25,161 nucleotides of DNA from Bacteroidia bacterium (GTDB lineage Bacteria; Bacteroidota; Bacteroidia; NS11-12g; UBA9320). Positions 9,421 to 17,487 of the stretch are shown here, piece after piece. The notes beneath the pieces were generated by a model. It searched no databases. It was not told the DNA's origin and saw only the letters and a list, made by a program, of their open reading frames with translations. The stretch is from assembly GCA_013042025.1 (NCBI GenBank), contig JABDQY010000149.1:1-25161 (forward strand), given 5' to 3'. The number at the start of each line of letters is the position of its first letter. Within the stretch, counting starts at the first letter, position 1. A program made the translations under genes and the position numbers.

Positions 9421-10140
9421 ATGAAAAGGTTTTTAAGTTCAACCGCGATAGTCTTTGCAGGATTAATTGGCCTTGCACAAAACTGCAACCCAAACAATTC
9501 AATTACGGTCCCCGGTATATATCCTGGTTCAATTGACACCGCAATGGTTAATGTACCATATAATTTTACGATGCAGGTGCTTGCAGTTGGAGATACAATG
9601 GTTAATTACCTTGGCCAGCAAATTACAGCAACAATTGATTCGGTAGTTCTAACGGGAATTTCCGGCTTGCCTAGCAGTTTTAGTTACGGGTGTGAACCTG
9701 TTGGATGTGTATTTACATCACAAAATGTTGGTTGCGTAAAGCTAAGTGGTACACCTACCGCTCAAGAAATTGGAGTTCACCCATTGACAATTTATACAAC
9801 CGCATATGCTAAATGGAACACATTGAAACTTCCTGTTTTAGATTCAATTTCAGATTATAACTTAGTGGTTTCGGATAGCGGTTCTGCTTCTATTTTTAAA
9901 TATACTAAAGACGAGATAAGTGTATATCCAAACCCATCTCTAAATGGCAAGTTTACTATTCAAACACGAGTTGATGTATCCAATATTGCTATCACAGATA
10001 TTCAAGGAAAAGAGGTGAATTTTGAATACTCTAAAATTTCTACAGGGATTGAAATAGAAATGAAAGATGTGTCAAATGGAATCTATTTTATTCGATTTAA
10101 TGCTGGAGGTAAAACGATAGAAAAGCGAATTATCCAATGA
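9421..10140 (+). CDS. Secreted protein with T9SS type A sorting domain
   Basis: A 239-residue exported protein. A signal peptide (KRFLSSTAIVFAGLIGLAQ) is followed by a middle region whose segment GLPSSFSYGC...GCVKLSGTPT resembles the putative Ig-like (He_PIG) repeat pattern 'GLP...GTPT'. It has four cysteines in NCNP, GCEP, GCVF and GCVK. The last 75 residues are a type A T9SS sorting domain: ISVYPNPSLNGKF, then VSNGIYFIRFNAGGKTIEKR. The domain directs export through the outer membrane and is normally removed on attachment to the cell surface. No enzyme motif is visible; a binding or adhesion role is a guess. The frame opens 57 bp earlier, but the ATG at 9421 starts the signal peptide. Divergent from the TonB receptor, which may share regulation. 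Confidence 0.88.
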   Translation: MKRFLSSTAIVFAGLIGLAQNCNPNNSITVPGIYPGSIDTAMVNVPYNFTMQVLAVGDTMVNYLGQQITATIDSVVLTGISGLPSSFSYGCEPVGCVFTSQNVGCVKLSGTPTAQEIGVHPLTIYTTAYAKWNTLKLPVLDSISDYNLVVSDSGSASIFKYTKDEISVYPNPSLNGKFTIQTRVDVSNIAITDIQGKEVNFEYSKISTGIEIEMKDVSNGIYFIRFNAGGKTIEKRIIQ

Positions 10141-10168
10141 GCATAACTTAAGAGTGAAAGAATAAGGT

Positions 10169-10176
10169 TAACTTTG
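10169..10176 (+). promoter_or_regulatory. Candidate -7 element for the fused E1 gene
   Basis: TAACTTTG followed by CACC matches the TAnnTTTG consensus and ends 13 bp before the start codon, implying a leader under 10 nt. The upstream TTG element is not evident at the usual distance. Confidence 0.55.
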
Positions 10177-10189
10177 CACCACTATAAGT

Positions 10190-12571
10190 ATGGCATCTCA
10201 AGTGGCAAAAAAATCTTCAGAAGCAATATCAAAGAAAGAATTTCTGAATCAGGTCCTTTCGGACTATATAACAGTTTATAAAAGCAGACAAACTTCTCTA
10301 ATTGGAAGAAAAGAGGTCTTAACCGGTAAAGCAAAGTTTGGAATTTTCGGTGATGGAAAAGAAGTAGCACAGGTGGCTATGGCTCGATTCATGAAAAATG
10401 GTGATTTCCGAGCTGGATACTATAGAGACCAGACACTTATGTTTGCTTTGGGTTTAAGTGATGTTCAAAAATTCTTTGCACAGCTCTACGCACACCCAAG
10501 CATTGAACATGAGCCTGCTAGTGCTGGAAGAAGCATGAATGGGCACTTTGGAACTCGAATGCTCGATGAACAAGGTAACTGGCTTCCACATACAGATAGA
10601 ATAAATATCTCATCTGATATTTCCCCTACTGCTGGACAAATGCCACGTGTTTTAGGTTTAGCATTCGCATCTAAGGTATATAAACAAAACAAGGATTTAC
10701 ATAGCAATACCGCTTTCTCAAATAAAGGAAATGAAATAGCCTGGGGAACCATTGGTAATGCCAGCACTTCTGAAGGACACTTTTGGGAAAGTATTAACGC
10801 AGCAGGAGTAATGCAGGTTCCGATGCTAATAAGTATATGGGATGACGAATATGGTATATCTGTGCATGCTGAACATCAAACTACAAAACAAAACTTAACA
10901 TCTATTCTTTCTGGCTTTAAAACTGACAAATTTGGAAAGGGGATTGAACTCTTTACAGTTAATGGATGGGATTACGCTGAGTTGATGAACGTCTACAAAA
11001 AGGCATCAGAGATTTGTAGAACAAAACACACTCCAGTTGTAGTTCATGTAAAGGAACTAACACAACCACAAGGACATTCAACTTCGGGATCACATGAGCG
11101 ATATAAATCGAAAGAGCGACTCGCTTGGGAACTAGAAAATGATTGCGTAGCTAAGATGCGAGAATGGATTTTATCAAATAAGATTATTTCGGAAGAAGAA
11201 TTAGCTGATGTTGAAGCTTCTTCAGATAAAGAAGTTAAAGATGCCAAAAAAGAAGCATGGGCTAGCTTTACCTCAGAAATTAAATCAGAAATAAATGAGG
11301 CGGTTGAGTATATAAATCCTATAGATAGCACTATCGCTTCTCAACTAAAAGGAACCATGGATCCAAATCGTAAAGATATCTTAAAAAGTATTCATACGGT
11401 TTTACGAAACAATATTGGAAATTCTGTGGTTTCTGAACTTCAAAATTTCTATAATTCATACTTAGAGAAGTATCAAAACATATATAGCTCTCATCTTCAT
11501 AGCCAGAGCCCCAATAGTGCACTAAACATTGAAGAAGTAAAACCAATTTACTCAGACTCATCAGAGGAATTAAATGGTTTTGAAATCTTACAACGGAATT
11601 TTGATAATCTTCTTTCAAAACATCCAGAAGTGATTGCATTTGGTGAAGACGTAGGAAAAATTGGAGATGTTAACCAAGGTTTTGCAGGATTACAAGAAAA
11701 ACATGGAGATCATCGAGTTATGGACATGGGAATCCGTGAGAATACCATTATTGGACAAGCAATTGGAGCTTCATTGCGTGGATTAAGGCCTATTGCAGAA
11801 ATTCAATACTTGGATTATCTGTTATACGGTATTCAAATGATGAGCGATGATATTGCAACGTTACAATATAGAACAAAAGGAGGTCAAAAGTATCCTTTGA
11901 TTATACGAACTAGAGGTCATCGTTTGGAAGGTATTTGGCACAGTGGTTCTCCTATGGGTATGATTTTGAACGCTGTACGTGGAATAAATGTCTTGGTTCC
12001 TAGAGACATGACAAGAGCAGCAGGATTCTATAATACCATTATGAAATCGGATGAGCCTGCATTAATAGTTGAATGCTTGAACGGGTACCGTCTGAAAGAA
12101 AGAATGCCGGATAATTTTGGAGAATTTTCCGTTCCAGTTGGAGTTCCAGAAGTTTTAAAATATGGAAATGATGTAACGATAGTAACATATGGTTCCTGTA
12201 TTCGAATTGCAGAGGAAGGCATCCGGATGTTGGAGGAAAAAGAAATATCTGTAGAACTAATTGATGTTCAAAGTTTATTGCCTTTTGATGTCAACCATAC
12301 AATTGTTGAATCGCTTATGAAAACAAATAAGGTTGTGTTTATGGATGAGGATGTAACGGGTGGCTCAACTGGCTTTATGATGCAGAAAGTTCTAGAAGAA
12401 CAAGGTGGATATAAGTTCTTAGATAGTGCTCCAAGAACGTTGTCATCACAAGATCATAGACCTGCTTATGGCACGGATGGAGATTATTTTTCCAAATCTA
12501 ATGCTGAAGAATTATTTGATTTGGTTTATGACATGATGAATGATTATAACCCTGAAAAATTCCCTAAATAA
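10190..12571 (+). CDS. Fused alpha/beta E1 of a 2-oxoacid dehydrogenase (branched-chain type)
   Basis: A 793-residue thiamine-diphosphate enzyme joining E1 alpha (about 25-320) and E1 beta (about 460-790) with a charged helical linker (about 320-455). E1 decarboxylates a 2-oxoacid and passes the acyl group to the lipoyl domain of E2. Alpha features: GYYRDQTLMFALG near 76-88, the thiamine-diphosphate region GNASTSEGHFWESINAAG (189-206) with WDDEYGIS (217-224), and the active-site loop GHSTSGSHERY (295-305). Beta features: AFGEDVG (483-489) and GIREN with Glu517, the residue expected to activate the cofactor. The canonical GDGA...NN is GNAS...DD here, so the metal ligands differ; I recall similar residues in other Bacteroidota members but cannot check. 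Branched-chain oxoacids are the likeliest substrates. Monocistronic by layout: promoter upstream and hairpin downstream. Confidence 0.9.
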   Translation: MASQVAKKSSEAISKKEFLNQVLSDYITVYKSRQTSLIGRKEVLTGKAKFGIFGDGKEVAQVAMARFMKNGDFRAGYYRDQTLMFALGLSDVQKFFAQLYAHPSIEHEPASAGRSMNGHFGTRMLDEQGNWLPHTDRINISSDISPTAGQMPRVLGLAFASKVYKQNKDLHSNTAFSNKGNEIAWGTIGNASTSEGHFWESINAAGVMQVPMLISIWDDEYGISVHAEHQTTKQNLTSILSGFKTDKFGKGIELFTVNGWDYAELMNVYKKASEICRTKHTPVVVHVKELTQPQGHSTSGSHERYKSKERLAWELENDCVAKMREWILSNKIISEEELADVEASSDKEVKDAKKEAWASFTSEIKSEINEAVEYINPIDSTIASQLKGTMDPNRKDILKSIHTVLRNNIGNSVVSELQNFYNSYLEKYQNIYSSHLHSQSPNSALNIEEVKPIYSDSSEELNGFEILQRNFDNLLSKHPEVIAFGEDVGKIGDVNQGFAGLQEKHGDHRVMDMGIRENTIIGQAIGASLRGLRPIAEIQYLDYLLYGIQMMSDDIATLQYRTKGGQKYPLIIRTRGHRLEGIWHSGSPMGMILNAVRGINVLVPRDMTRAAGFYNTIMKSDEPALIVECLNGYRLKERMPDNFGEFSVPVGVPEVLKYGNDVTIVTYGSCIRIAEEGIRMLEEKEISVELIDVQSLLPFDVNHTIVESLMKTNKVVFMDEDVTGGSTGFMMQKVLEEQGGYKFLDSAPRTLSSQDHRPAYGTDGDYFSKSNAEELFDLVYDMMNDYNPEKFPK

Positions 12572-12572
12572 A

Positions 12573-12600
12573 AAAGAGCGACCAATAAAGGCCACTCTTT
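12573..12600. terminator. Hairpin between convergent E1 and mscL genes
   Basis: AAAGAG pairs with CTCTTT, continuing through two mismatches to ACC/GGC around a loop of AATAAA; an A tract precedes it and a T tract ends it. It lies two bases after the E1 stop and 26 bp beyond the mscL stop on the other strand, so it could stop transcription from both sides. Confidence 0.6.
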
Positions 12601-12625
12601 ATAACAATTAGTTTTTTAAACCCTC

Positions 12626-13027
12626 TTATTTCTTAAGAGCGTCTCTAATTTCAGTTAATAAGTCATTATCTGACGGTCCTGCTGGTGCAGCTTCTGGTTC
12701 TGGAGCTTTCGTTTTGTTGTAAGCTTTAACCATAAGGAACATTACAAATCCAACAATTATTAAATTAATAATTGAATTAATCCATTTTCCCCACATAATA
12801 GCATTTTCAGGAGTTTCAACAGCTCCATCTGCTCCCATAACTGCAGGATCTAAAACAACTTTTAGTTGAGCAAAATCCATTCCTCCTGCAAAGTGACCAA
12901 CAATTGGCATAATCATATCGGTAACAAAACCGTTGATTACTAGACCAAGAGCGGTTGCCATGATAACAGCCACTGCGAAGTCAATCACATTCCCAGTCAT
13001 AATAAAACTTTTAAATTCTTTTAACAT
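12626..13027 (-). CDS. mscL: Large-conductance mechanosensitive channel MscL
   Basis: A 133-residue inner-membrane channel that opens under membrane tension to release solutes on hypo-osmotic shock. The N-terminal amphipathic helix and pore helix (MLKEFKSFIMTGNVIDFAV, then MATALGLVINGFVTDMIMP) are family hallmarks. A periplasmic loop (residues about 50-80) and the second helix (WINSIINLIIVGFVMFLMV) follow. The cytoplasmic tail carries an Ala/Pro-rich linker (PEPEAAPAGPSDND) and the terminal helix LLTEIRDALKK. The length is normal. Upstream, 13028-13111 is AT-rich and I could not identify a consensus promoter; it could be read from the SprT-like gene 84 bp away. Confidence 0.96.
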   Translation of the reverse strand: MLKEFKSFIMTGNVIDFAVAVIMATALGLVINGFVTDMIMPIVGHFAGGMDFAQLKVVLDPAVMGADGAVETPENAIMWGKWINSIINLIIVGFVMFLMVKAYNKTKAPEPEAAPAGPSDNDLLTEIRDALKK

Positions 13028-13111
13028 AATTTGATTTTTTAATTTGGTTTATTTCAGTTCTTAAGACGTAAAAATAAATAATAGTAACAATAAAATAAAA
13101 AAAGTGCCCCA

Positions 13112-13714
13112 CTAACCTTCCACATTGAGAACAGGTGCTGCCTTATTAATTGTATATCTTCTGTTATTTGAGAGGTTTAAGCAAACGGCTCTGGTGCGTC
13201 TGTTTTCAACCTTTTGATAGGGCGTGTTCTTAAATAAAAATTTAGACCCAATGGGAAGTTCATTCAACAGTATCGTCGTCTTCATATCCTTAGTTCTGAA
13301 TGCATTTTCAAGCTCTAAACTTACACCACTAGATGCTTTTGGGTTTTGGAGTTCAAACAAGGTTGCTTGTGCAATAAGTGGACTTCTTAAAAACTCTTCT
13401 TCCATTCCAAATAGTGCAAAAAGTAATCGAAAATTGTTCTTCCATTCCAAACCATGTGGTTTTACTTTTTTTCCAAAATCATGATGCGTTTTTAGATGTG
13501 CTATTTCGTGTACTAAGGTAAAAAGTAATCGATAAGAATTCTGATCCTGATTAACAGTTATAGTAAGATTCTGACCTTTAACTCTAAAATCTCCTCTTTT
13601 AGTTTTTCTAGGCCGAGTAAACTTCAAATTACACCTATTTTCTATTAGATAATCTACGATGTTTAAAGCCTTTTGGTCTGGTAAGTGGGTCTTTAGATAA
13701 TCTAAAGCTTCCAT
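13112..13714 (-). CDS. SprT-like zinc metallopeptidase
   Basis: A 200-residue protein of the SprT-like family. The zinc-binding and catalytic motif HEIAH is at 69-73 (His69, Glu70, His73), and the third ligand is probably His87 in HGLEWK, as in the SprT/Spartan fold. Before it is the strand FRVKGQNLTITVNQ typical of the family's beta-sheet. The C-terminal part has a short strand-rich region (LPIGSKFLFKNTPYQKV) with the basic segment NRRTRAVCLNLSNNRRY, which might bind nucleic acid, but the four-Cys zinc finger of some SprT proteins is absent. Bacterial members are poorly characterised; Spartan relatives cleave DNA-protein crosslinks. The start lies one base after the psd stop, so it belongs to the gdh-psd operon. 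Confidence 0.88.
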   Translation of the reverse strand: MEALDYLKTHLPDQKALNIVDYLIENRCNLKFTRPRKTKRGDFRVKGQNLTITVNQDQNSYRLLFTLVHEIAHLKTHHDFGKKVKPHGLEWKNNFRLLFALFGMEEEFLRSPLIAQATLFELQNPKASSGVSLELENAFRTKDMKTTILLNELPIGSKFLFKNTPYQKVENRRTRAVCLNLSNNRRYTINKAAPVLNVEG

Positions 13715-13715
13715 C

Positions 13716-14372
13716 TTAATTACAAATTGCTAATAATGTTTCTGCTGCCGAAACCTTCTGTTCTAAGCTAACTCTAACATCCGACCCAATTGGTAAATAG
13801 ACATCCACTCTAGAACCAAATTTGATAAAACCCATTTCATTTCCTTGAGTTACTTTCATTTCAGGTTTTACATACCATCTTATCCTTCTAGCTACAGCTC
13901 CAGCAATTTGTCTAAACAAGATTTCTGTTCCATTTTCTTGCTTGATTACTGTGGTAGTGCGTTCATTCTCCGTTGAAGATTTTGGATGCCATGCAACCAA
14001 ATACTTTCCGGGATGATATTTGAAGTATTGAACTATGCCAGAGATTGGGTTTCTATTAACATGCACATTGAGCGGAGACATAAAGATGGAAATTTGAATT
14101 CTCTTATCTTTAAAATACTCTGTTTCTTCTACCTCTTCAATAACCACAACTTTACCGTCGCAAGGACAAACTACTCCGTTTTCTGTTTTATCTGAATATC
14201 TTTCTGGATTTCTAAAGAAGCGAATAACCAGAATGTACAATACTAGCAGAGGAATGCCAATTAAAGCAGTTAACCAAACCGGAGCATTAAATTCTGTTAA
14301 AGCATAAAGTACAGCAACTAGAATTAAGGTTGCAATTAGTATTATTTTATACCCTTCTCTGTGGATTTTCAT
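13716..14372 (-). CDS. psd: Phosphatidylserine decarboxylase-family protein (short type)
   Basis: A 218-residue short (archaeal/Bacteroidota-type) phosphatidylserine decarboxylase, converting phosphatidylserine to phosphatidylethanolamine at the inner membrane. An N-terminal membrane anchor spans about 9-52 (two hydrophobic stretches), followed by the conserved RFFRNPER, CPCDGKVV, SPLNVHVNRNP and IAGAVARRI. The self-cleavage site is FGS near the C-terminus: cleavage between Gly186 and Ser187 would create the pyruvoyl cofactor. Its ATG overlaps the glutamate dehydrogenase stop by one base (TAATG). The partner lipid enzyme CdsA lies two genes upstream. Confidence 0.93.
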   Translation of the reverse strand: MKIHREGYKIILIATLILVAVLYALTEFNAPVWLTALIGIPLLVLYILVIRFFRNPERYSDKTENGVVCPCDGKVVVIEEVEETEYFKDKRIQISIFMSPLNVHVNRNPISGIVQYFKYHPGKYLVAWHPKSSTENERTTTVIKQENGTEILFRQIAGAVARRIRWYVKPEMKVTQGNEMGFIKFGSRVDVYLPIGSDVRVSLEQKVSAAETLLAICN

Positions 14373-15649
14373 TAAAAGATGCCTCTCAGTTTAGATGTGT
14401 CTGCTACTTTGTCAATAGCAACTATGTATGCCGCTGTTCTCATGCTACATTTATACTTTTTTGAAGCCTTATAAACATTATCAAATGCTAGTTTCATGAT
14501 ACGGTCAGCTCTTCTGTTTACACGTTCCTCCGTCCAAAAGTAACCTAAACGATTCTGAACCCATTCAAAGTATGAAACGGAAACTCCACCTGCATTTGCA
14601 AGTATGTCAGGGACAACCATAATGTTGTTTTCCTCTAATATCTTATCTGCATTTGATGCAGTAGGACCATTGGCTCCTTCAACTATAAGTTTCGCCTTTA
14701 TTCTACCAGCATTCTCTTCTGTTATTTGATCTTCAAGAGCTGCAGGTACAAGGATATCTACATCCAGCTCTAGAAGTTTTTCGTTGGAAATCTTTTTACC
14801 TCCTTTATATCCTTCTAAACTTTTGTTTTTTGCTGTATATTTTATTGCTTCTTCAATATCAATGCCCTGTTTGTTGAAATAAGCTCCTGAAACATCTGAA
14901 ATGGCAACAATTGAAACTCCTTGCATTTCCAACAACTTTGCAGAAATACTACCAACATTACCAAATCCTTGAACTGCACAAGTACAATTTGCTGGATTCA
15001 TTTTTAGCTTGGCCATTGCACTTCTTGCAGAAACCATTACGCCTCTACCAGTTGCTTCAACACGTCCCAAAGACCCTCCTAACACTAGTGGCTTACCTGT
15101 AACAACCGCAGGAGAAGACACACCTGTTAATTTGGAATATTCATCCATAATCCAAGCCATAGTTTGAGGATTAGTACCCATGTCAGGTGCAGGAATATCC
15201 TTTTCCGGTCCAAAGACATCTCGCATGGCCAATGTAAATCCTCTTGTAAGCCTTTCCAACTCACCTTCAGACATTGTTCGAGGATCACAAGTAATTCCTC
15301 CTTTACCACCTCCATAGGGAATTCCTACCACAGCACATTTCCATGTCATCCAAGCGGCAAGAGCTTTAACCTCATCCAAGTTAACACCCATGGAATATCG
15401 AATACCCCCTTTACTCGGTCCTAACTTAGAAGAGTGAACCACTCTATATCCTTGAAATACCTGTACTTTTCCATCATCCATAGTAACAGGAATACTCACA
15501 ATTACTGCCTTTTCTGGTGATTTTAAAGCATTATATGTTGATTCGTCTAAGCCCAATCTTGTAGCGGCTTCGTCAAATCTTTCCATCATCGACTCCAGTG
15601 GATTTAATTCATCAACTATTGGAGCGGGTTCTTTAAACTTTATGGTCAT
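14372..15649 (-). CDS. Glutamate dehydrogenase (Glu/Leu/Phe/Val dehydrogenase family)
   Basis: A 425-residue cytoplasmic hexameric-type glutamate dehydrogenase interconverting glutamate and 2-oxoglutarate plus ammonia. The catalytic motif is IPYGGGKGGI with Lys116; the substrate Lys104 is in MTWKCA, and PAPDMGTN (153-160) carries the conserved Asp. The Rossmann domain has GFGNVGS at 228-234, followed by the strand VSIVAISD, ending in Asp, which suggests NAD(H) preference (inferred). The length fits the 410-430 residue class (GdhA-like, also called RocG/GudB). It has its own promoter element upstream and is coupled through TAATG to psd, an unusual pairing. The substrate is taken as glutamate because the sequence is long and GDH-like throughout, but a branched-chain amino acid enzyme cannot be fully excluded. 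Confidence 0.93.
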   Translation of the reverse strand: MTIKFKEPAPIVDELNPLESMMERFDEAATRLGLDESTYNALKSPEKAVIVSIPVTMDDGKVQVFQGYRVVHSSKLGPSKGGIRYSMGVNLDEVKALAAWMTWKCAVVGIPYGGGKGGITCDPRTMSEGELERLTRGFTLAMRDVFGPEKDIPAPDMGTNPQTMAWIMDEYSKLTGVSSPAVVTGKPLVLGGSLGRVEATGRGVMVSARSAMAKLKMNPANCTCAVQGFGNVGSISAKLLEMQGVSIVAISDVSGAYFNKQGIDIEEAIKYTAKNKSLEGYKGGKKISNEKLLELDVDILVPAALEDQITEENAGRIKAKLIVEGANGPTASNADKILEENNIMVVPDILANAGGVSVSYFEWVQNRLGYFWTEERVNRRADRIMKLAFDNVYKASKKYKCSMRTAAYIVAIDKVADTSKLRGIF

Positions 15650-15675
15650 TTAGTTTATCAATGAAATTTGTATGG

Positions 15676-15683
15676 CAAATGTA
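15676..15683 (-). promoter_or_regulatory. Candidate -7 element for glutamate dehydrogenase
   Basis: On the minus strand TACATTTG (then CC) fits TAnnTTTG and lies 26 bp before the ATG of the dehydrogenase gene, implying a leader of about 20 nt. A TTG occurs 27 bp upstream, further than the usual 19-21 bp. Confidence 0.5.
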
Positions 15684-15726
15684 TTTATTCTATTGATTGG
15701 TGCGATAATCCAATTGGATATTTTAT

Positions 15727-16518
15727 TCAGATTAGAATAATTATGACTAAGTAAGGCAACGCTGCTAGTAAAATTGAGTCAATTCTATCTAAAATTCCCC
15801 CATGCCCTGGAATCAAATTACCACTATCTTTAATTCCGATTTTACGTTTCATATACGATTCTACAAAATCACCAAATGTGGCAAAAAGAATTACAACTCC
15901 TGCCAGAAGTAACGCATTTGGCTCTAATTGCAACCAATACTTGTTCAAGAAGAACATAATAGTTAAAGTAACCAAACTCCCACCAAATGTTCCTTCAACC
16001 GTCTTTTTTGGAGACACTATCGGGAAAATTGGTGTTTTACCTATTAGCTTTCCAACTGAATACGCCATTGAGTCATAAAGCCAAATTGTAATTAGGAAAA
16101 AGAGCACATACTCTACATTATCTTTCTCATATTGTGTAAACCAAAAAGCTAAGCCTGCTAAAGGTAGCCAAAGATATAGTGTTGCCGCAATATTATTAAT
16201 CGTGTTTTTAGATTTTAATTGTCTATATAAAACAGCTACGCAAAGCCATTGAATCACCAATGCTACAACAAATTCGGTTATCCCTAAATCTCTTCCTTGA
16301 AAAAGAGCAATTAGAACAATTATTCCACTAAAAAGTAACGGATTCAAGTAAAGACTCTGAGCATTGTTATTGCCCGCAATTTTACTGATTTCATTTAAAG
16401 CAAAGAAACTTAGAATCGCCATCAGCACAGAGAAATAAGGATTTCCATATAGTGCTGCAAGGAGCATGATAACAACATATATGCTACCAAACAAAATTCT
16501 TAGTGTGAAGTTAGACAT
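15727..16518 (-). CDS. cdsA: Phosphatidate cytidylyltransferase
   Basis: A 263-residue inner-membrane enzyme making CDP-diacylglycerol from phosphatidate and CTP, the branch point for phospholipids. About eight hydrophobic helices are visible. The C-terminal signature is perfect: S-Y-M-K-R-K at 221-226, K-D-S at 230-232, then PGHGGILDRID at 237-247. The start is the ATG at 16516-16518 (MSNFTLRILFGSIYVV); the frame is open 54 bp further but that part is not family-like and lies within the CPBP coding region. It overlaps the CPBP gene end by 8 bp, so the two are probably co-translated. Psd further along the strand acts later in the same pathway (after PssA, not in this window). Confidence 0.95.
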   Translation of the reverse strand: MSNFTLRILFGSIYVVIMLLAALYGNPYFSVLMAILSFFALNEISKIAGNNNAQSLYLNPLLFSGIIVLIALFQGRDLGITEFVVALVIQWLCVAVLYRQLKSKNTINNIAATLYLWLPLAGLAFWFTQYEKDNVEYVLFFLITIWLYDSMAYSVGKLIGKTPIFPIVSPKKTVEGTFGGSLVTLTIMFFLNKYWLQLEPNALLLAGVVILFATFGDFVESYMKRKIGIKDSGNLIPGHGGILDRIDSILLAALPYLVIIILI

Positions 16519-17467
16519 AGAAGTTTTCAGTTTTAGTGTTTGAGTTTTTCTGAATGTATATAAATAAAGCAACTACTACTACAGCTAAGACAATTGATAC
16601 ATAAACCGGAATTGTATTCTCCAAACTTAACGCTTCGTCGTAATTACCATCTGTAAAGAAATAGAGCTGAGTAACTGCTAAACTATTATTAATAAAATGG
16701 GCTAATACAGATGTCCAAATAGAACGAGTCCAGTATACAGCGTATCCAAAAACCAAAGCTAAGAAAAACATTGGTAATGCTTTTAGAAATTGCATATGAA
16801 TAAAACTAAAAATTACAGCAGTAATTAATATGGCCACATGCATGTTTTTGAAAACTCCATTTAAAACATTCATCAAAAATCCTCTAAAGAAAAGTTCTTC
16901 AGCCAATGCTGGAAGAAATGCCATAAACAAAATGCTGCTTAGAAAAGAAACTGTTGTTTTATCTCCAATCATTGCTTCATATGCAGTATTATTCGCGGTT
17001 TCTTGATTTTTTAACCAAGTATTTAATTCCTCTGAGATTGCACTGAAGTCAACTAAACTATTTAATTCCAAAAGTGGACCCATTAAAGGTATACTGATAA
17101 AAACAAAAACAATTGAAAGTCCGAACCAGGTGTGGTTTAATGGTGCACGAAGAAGTAAATAATCTTTAGGATTAGCTCTAATTATAAATGCAACTAAAAC
17201 TGCTGCAATAATTAAAGGTAGTGAAGAGCTAAAGAACACGAAGACCTTCAACAATAACGGATTGTCTTCTATTCTATTGAGAACATCAACCCCACTCATG
17301 ATTTCTTCGAAGGAAATACCTGCAAGCATCGCTCCTGCAATAGCAAATATGCCTGCACACATTACAAAAACACCACAACCAATAAGAAAGTGTGATACTG
17401 CTGAAAACCGATTTGGTCTTGTATAATGTTCAGATGAATTACTTTTGCTGTCGTTTAAATCTTTCAT
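16511..17467 (-). CDS. CPBP-family intramembrane metalloprotease
   Basis: A 318-residue polytopic membrane protein with an Abi/CPBP (CAAX protease-like, bacteriocin-processing) domain at about 170-265. The conserved motif EELFFRGF has Glu190, Glu191 and Arg195, followed by FSFIHMQF with His224 and a final HFINNS with His257, the residues expected for catalysis in the Rce1-like fold. Hydrophobic stretches at about 23-50, 72-96 and 113-130 precede it. The substrates of most bacterial members are unknown. The start ATG (17465-17467) lies only 20 bp from the dusB start on the opposite strand. It overlaps cdsA by 8 bp. Confidence 0.92.
   Translation of the reverse strand: MKDLNDSKSNSSEHYTRPNRFSAVSHFLIGCGVFVMCAGIFAIAGAMLAGISFEEIMSGVDVLNRIEDNPLLLKVFVFFSSSLPLIIAAVLVAFIIRANPKDYLLLRAPLNHTWFGLSIVFVFISIPLMGPLLELNSLVDFSAISEELNTWLKNQETANNTAYEAMIGDKTTVSFLSSILFMAFLPALAEELFFRGFLMNVLNGVFKNMHVAILITAVIFSFIHMQFLKALPMFFLALVFGYAVYWTRSIWTSVLAHFINNSLAVTQLYFFTDGNYDEALSLENTIPVYVSIVLAVVVVALFIYIQKNSNTKTENFYV
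17419..17447 (+). promoter_or_regulatory. Candidate dusB promoter inside the CPBP gene
   Basis: TTG at 17419-17421, an 18 bp spacer, then TACTTTTG at 17440-17447 fits the Bacteroidota consensus TTG-N17-23-TAnnTTTG. It lies inside the first 50 bp of the divergent CPBP coding region and would give dusB a leader of about 35 nt. The gap between the genes (20 bp) is too small to hold it. Confidence 0.55.
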
Positions 17468-17487
17468 TCGATTTCTTCAGGGCAAAT

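Noticed and set aside
9384..9539. Upstream extension of the TonB receptor frame (52 codons)
   Set aside because: It would precede the signal peptide and overlap the divergent T9SS gene; the ATG at 9381-9383 gives a proper signal sequence.
13028..13111. Promoter or RNA in the AT-rich gap before mscL
   Set aside because: No TAnnTTTG element or stable hairpin was found; the A/T runs alone are not evidence.
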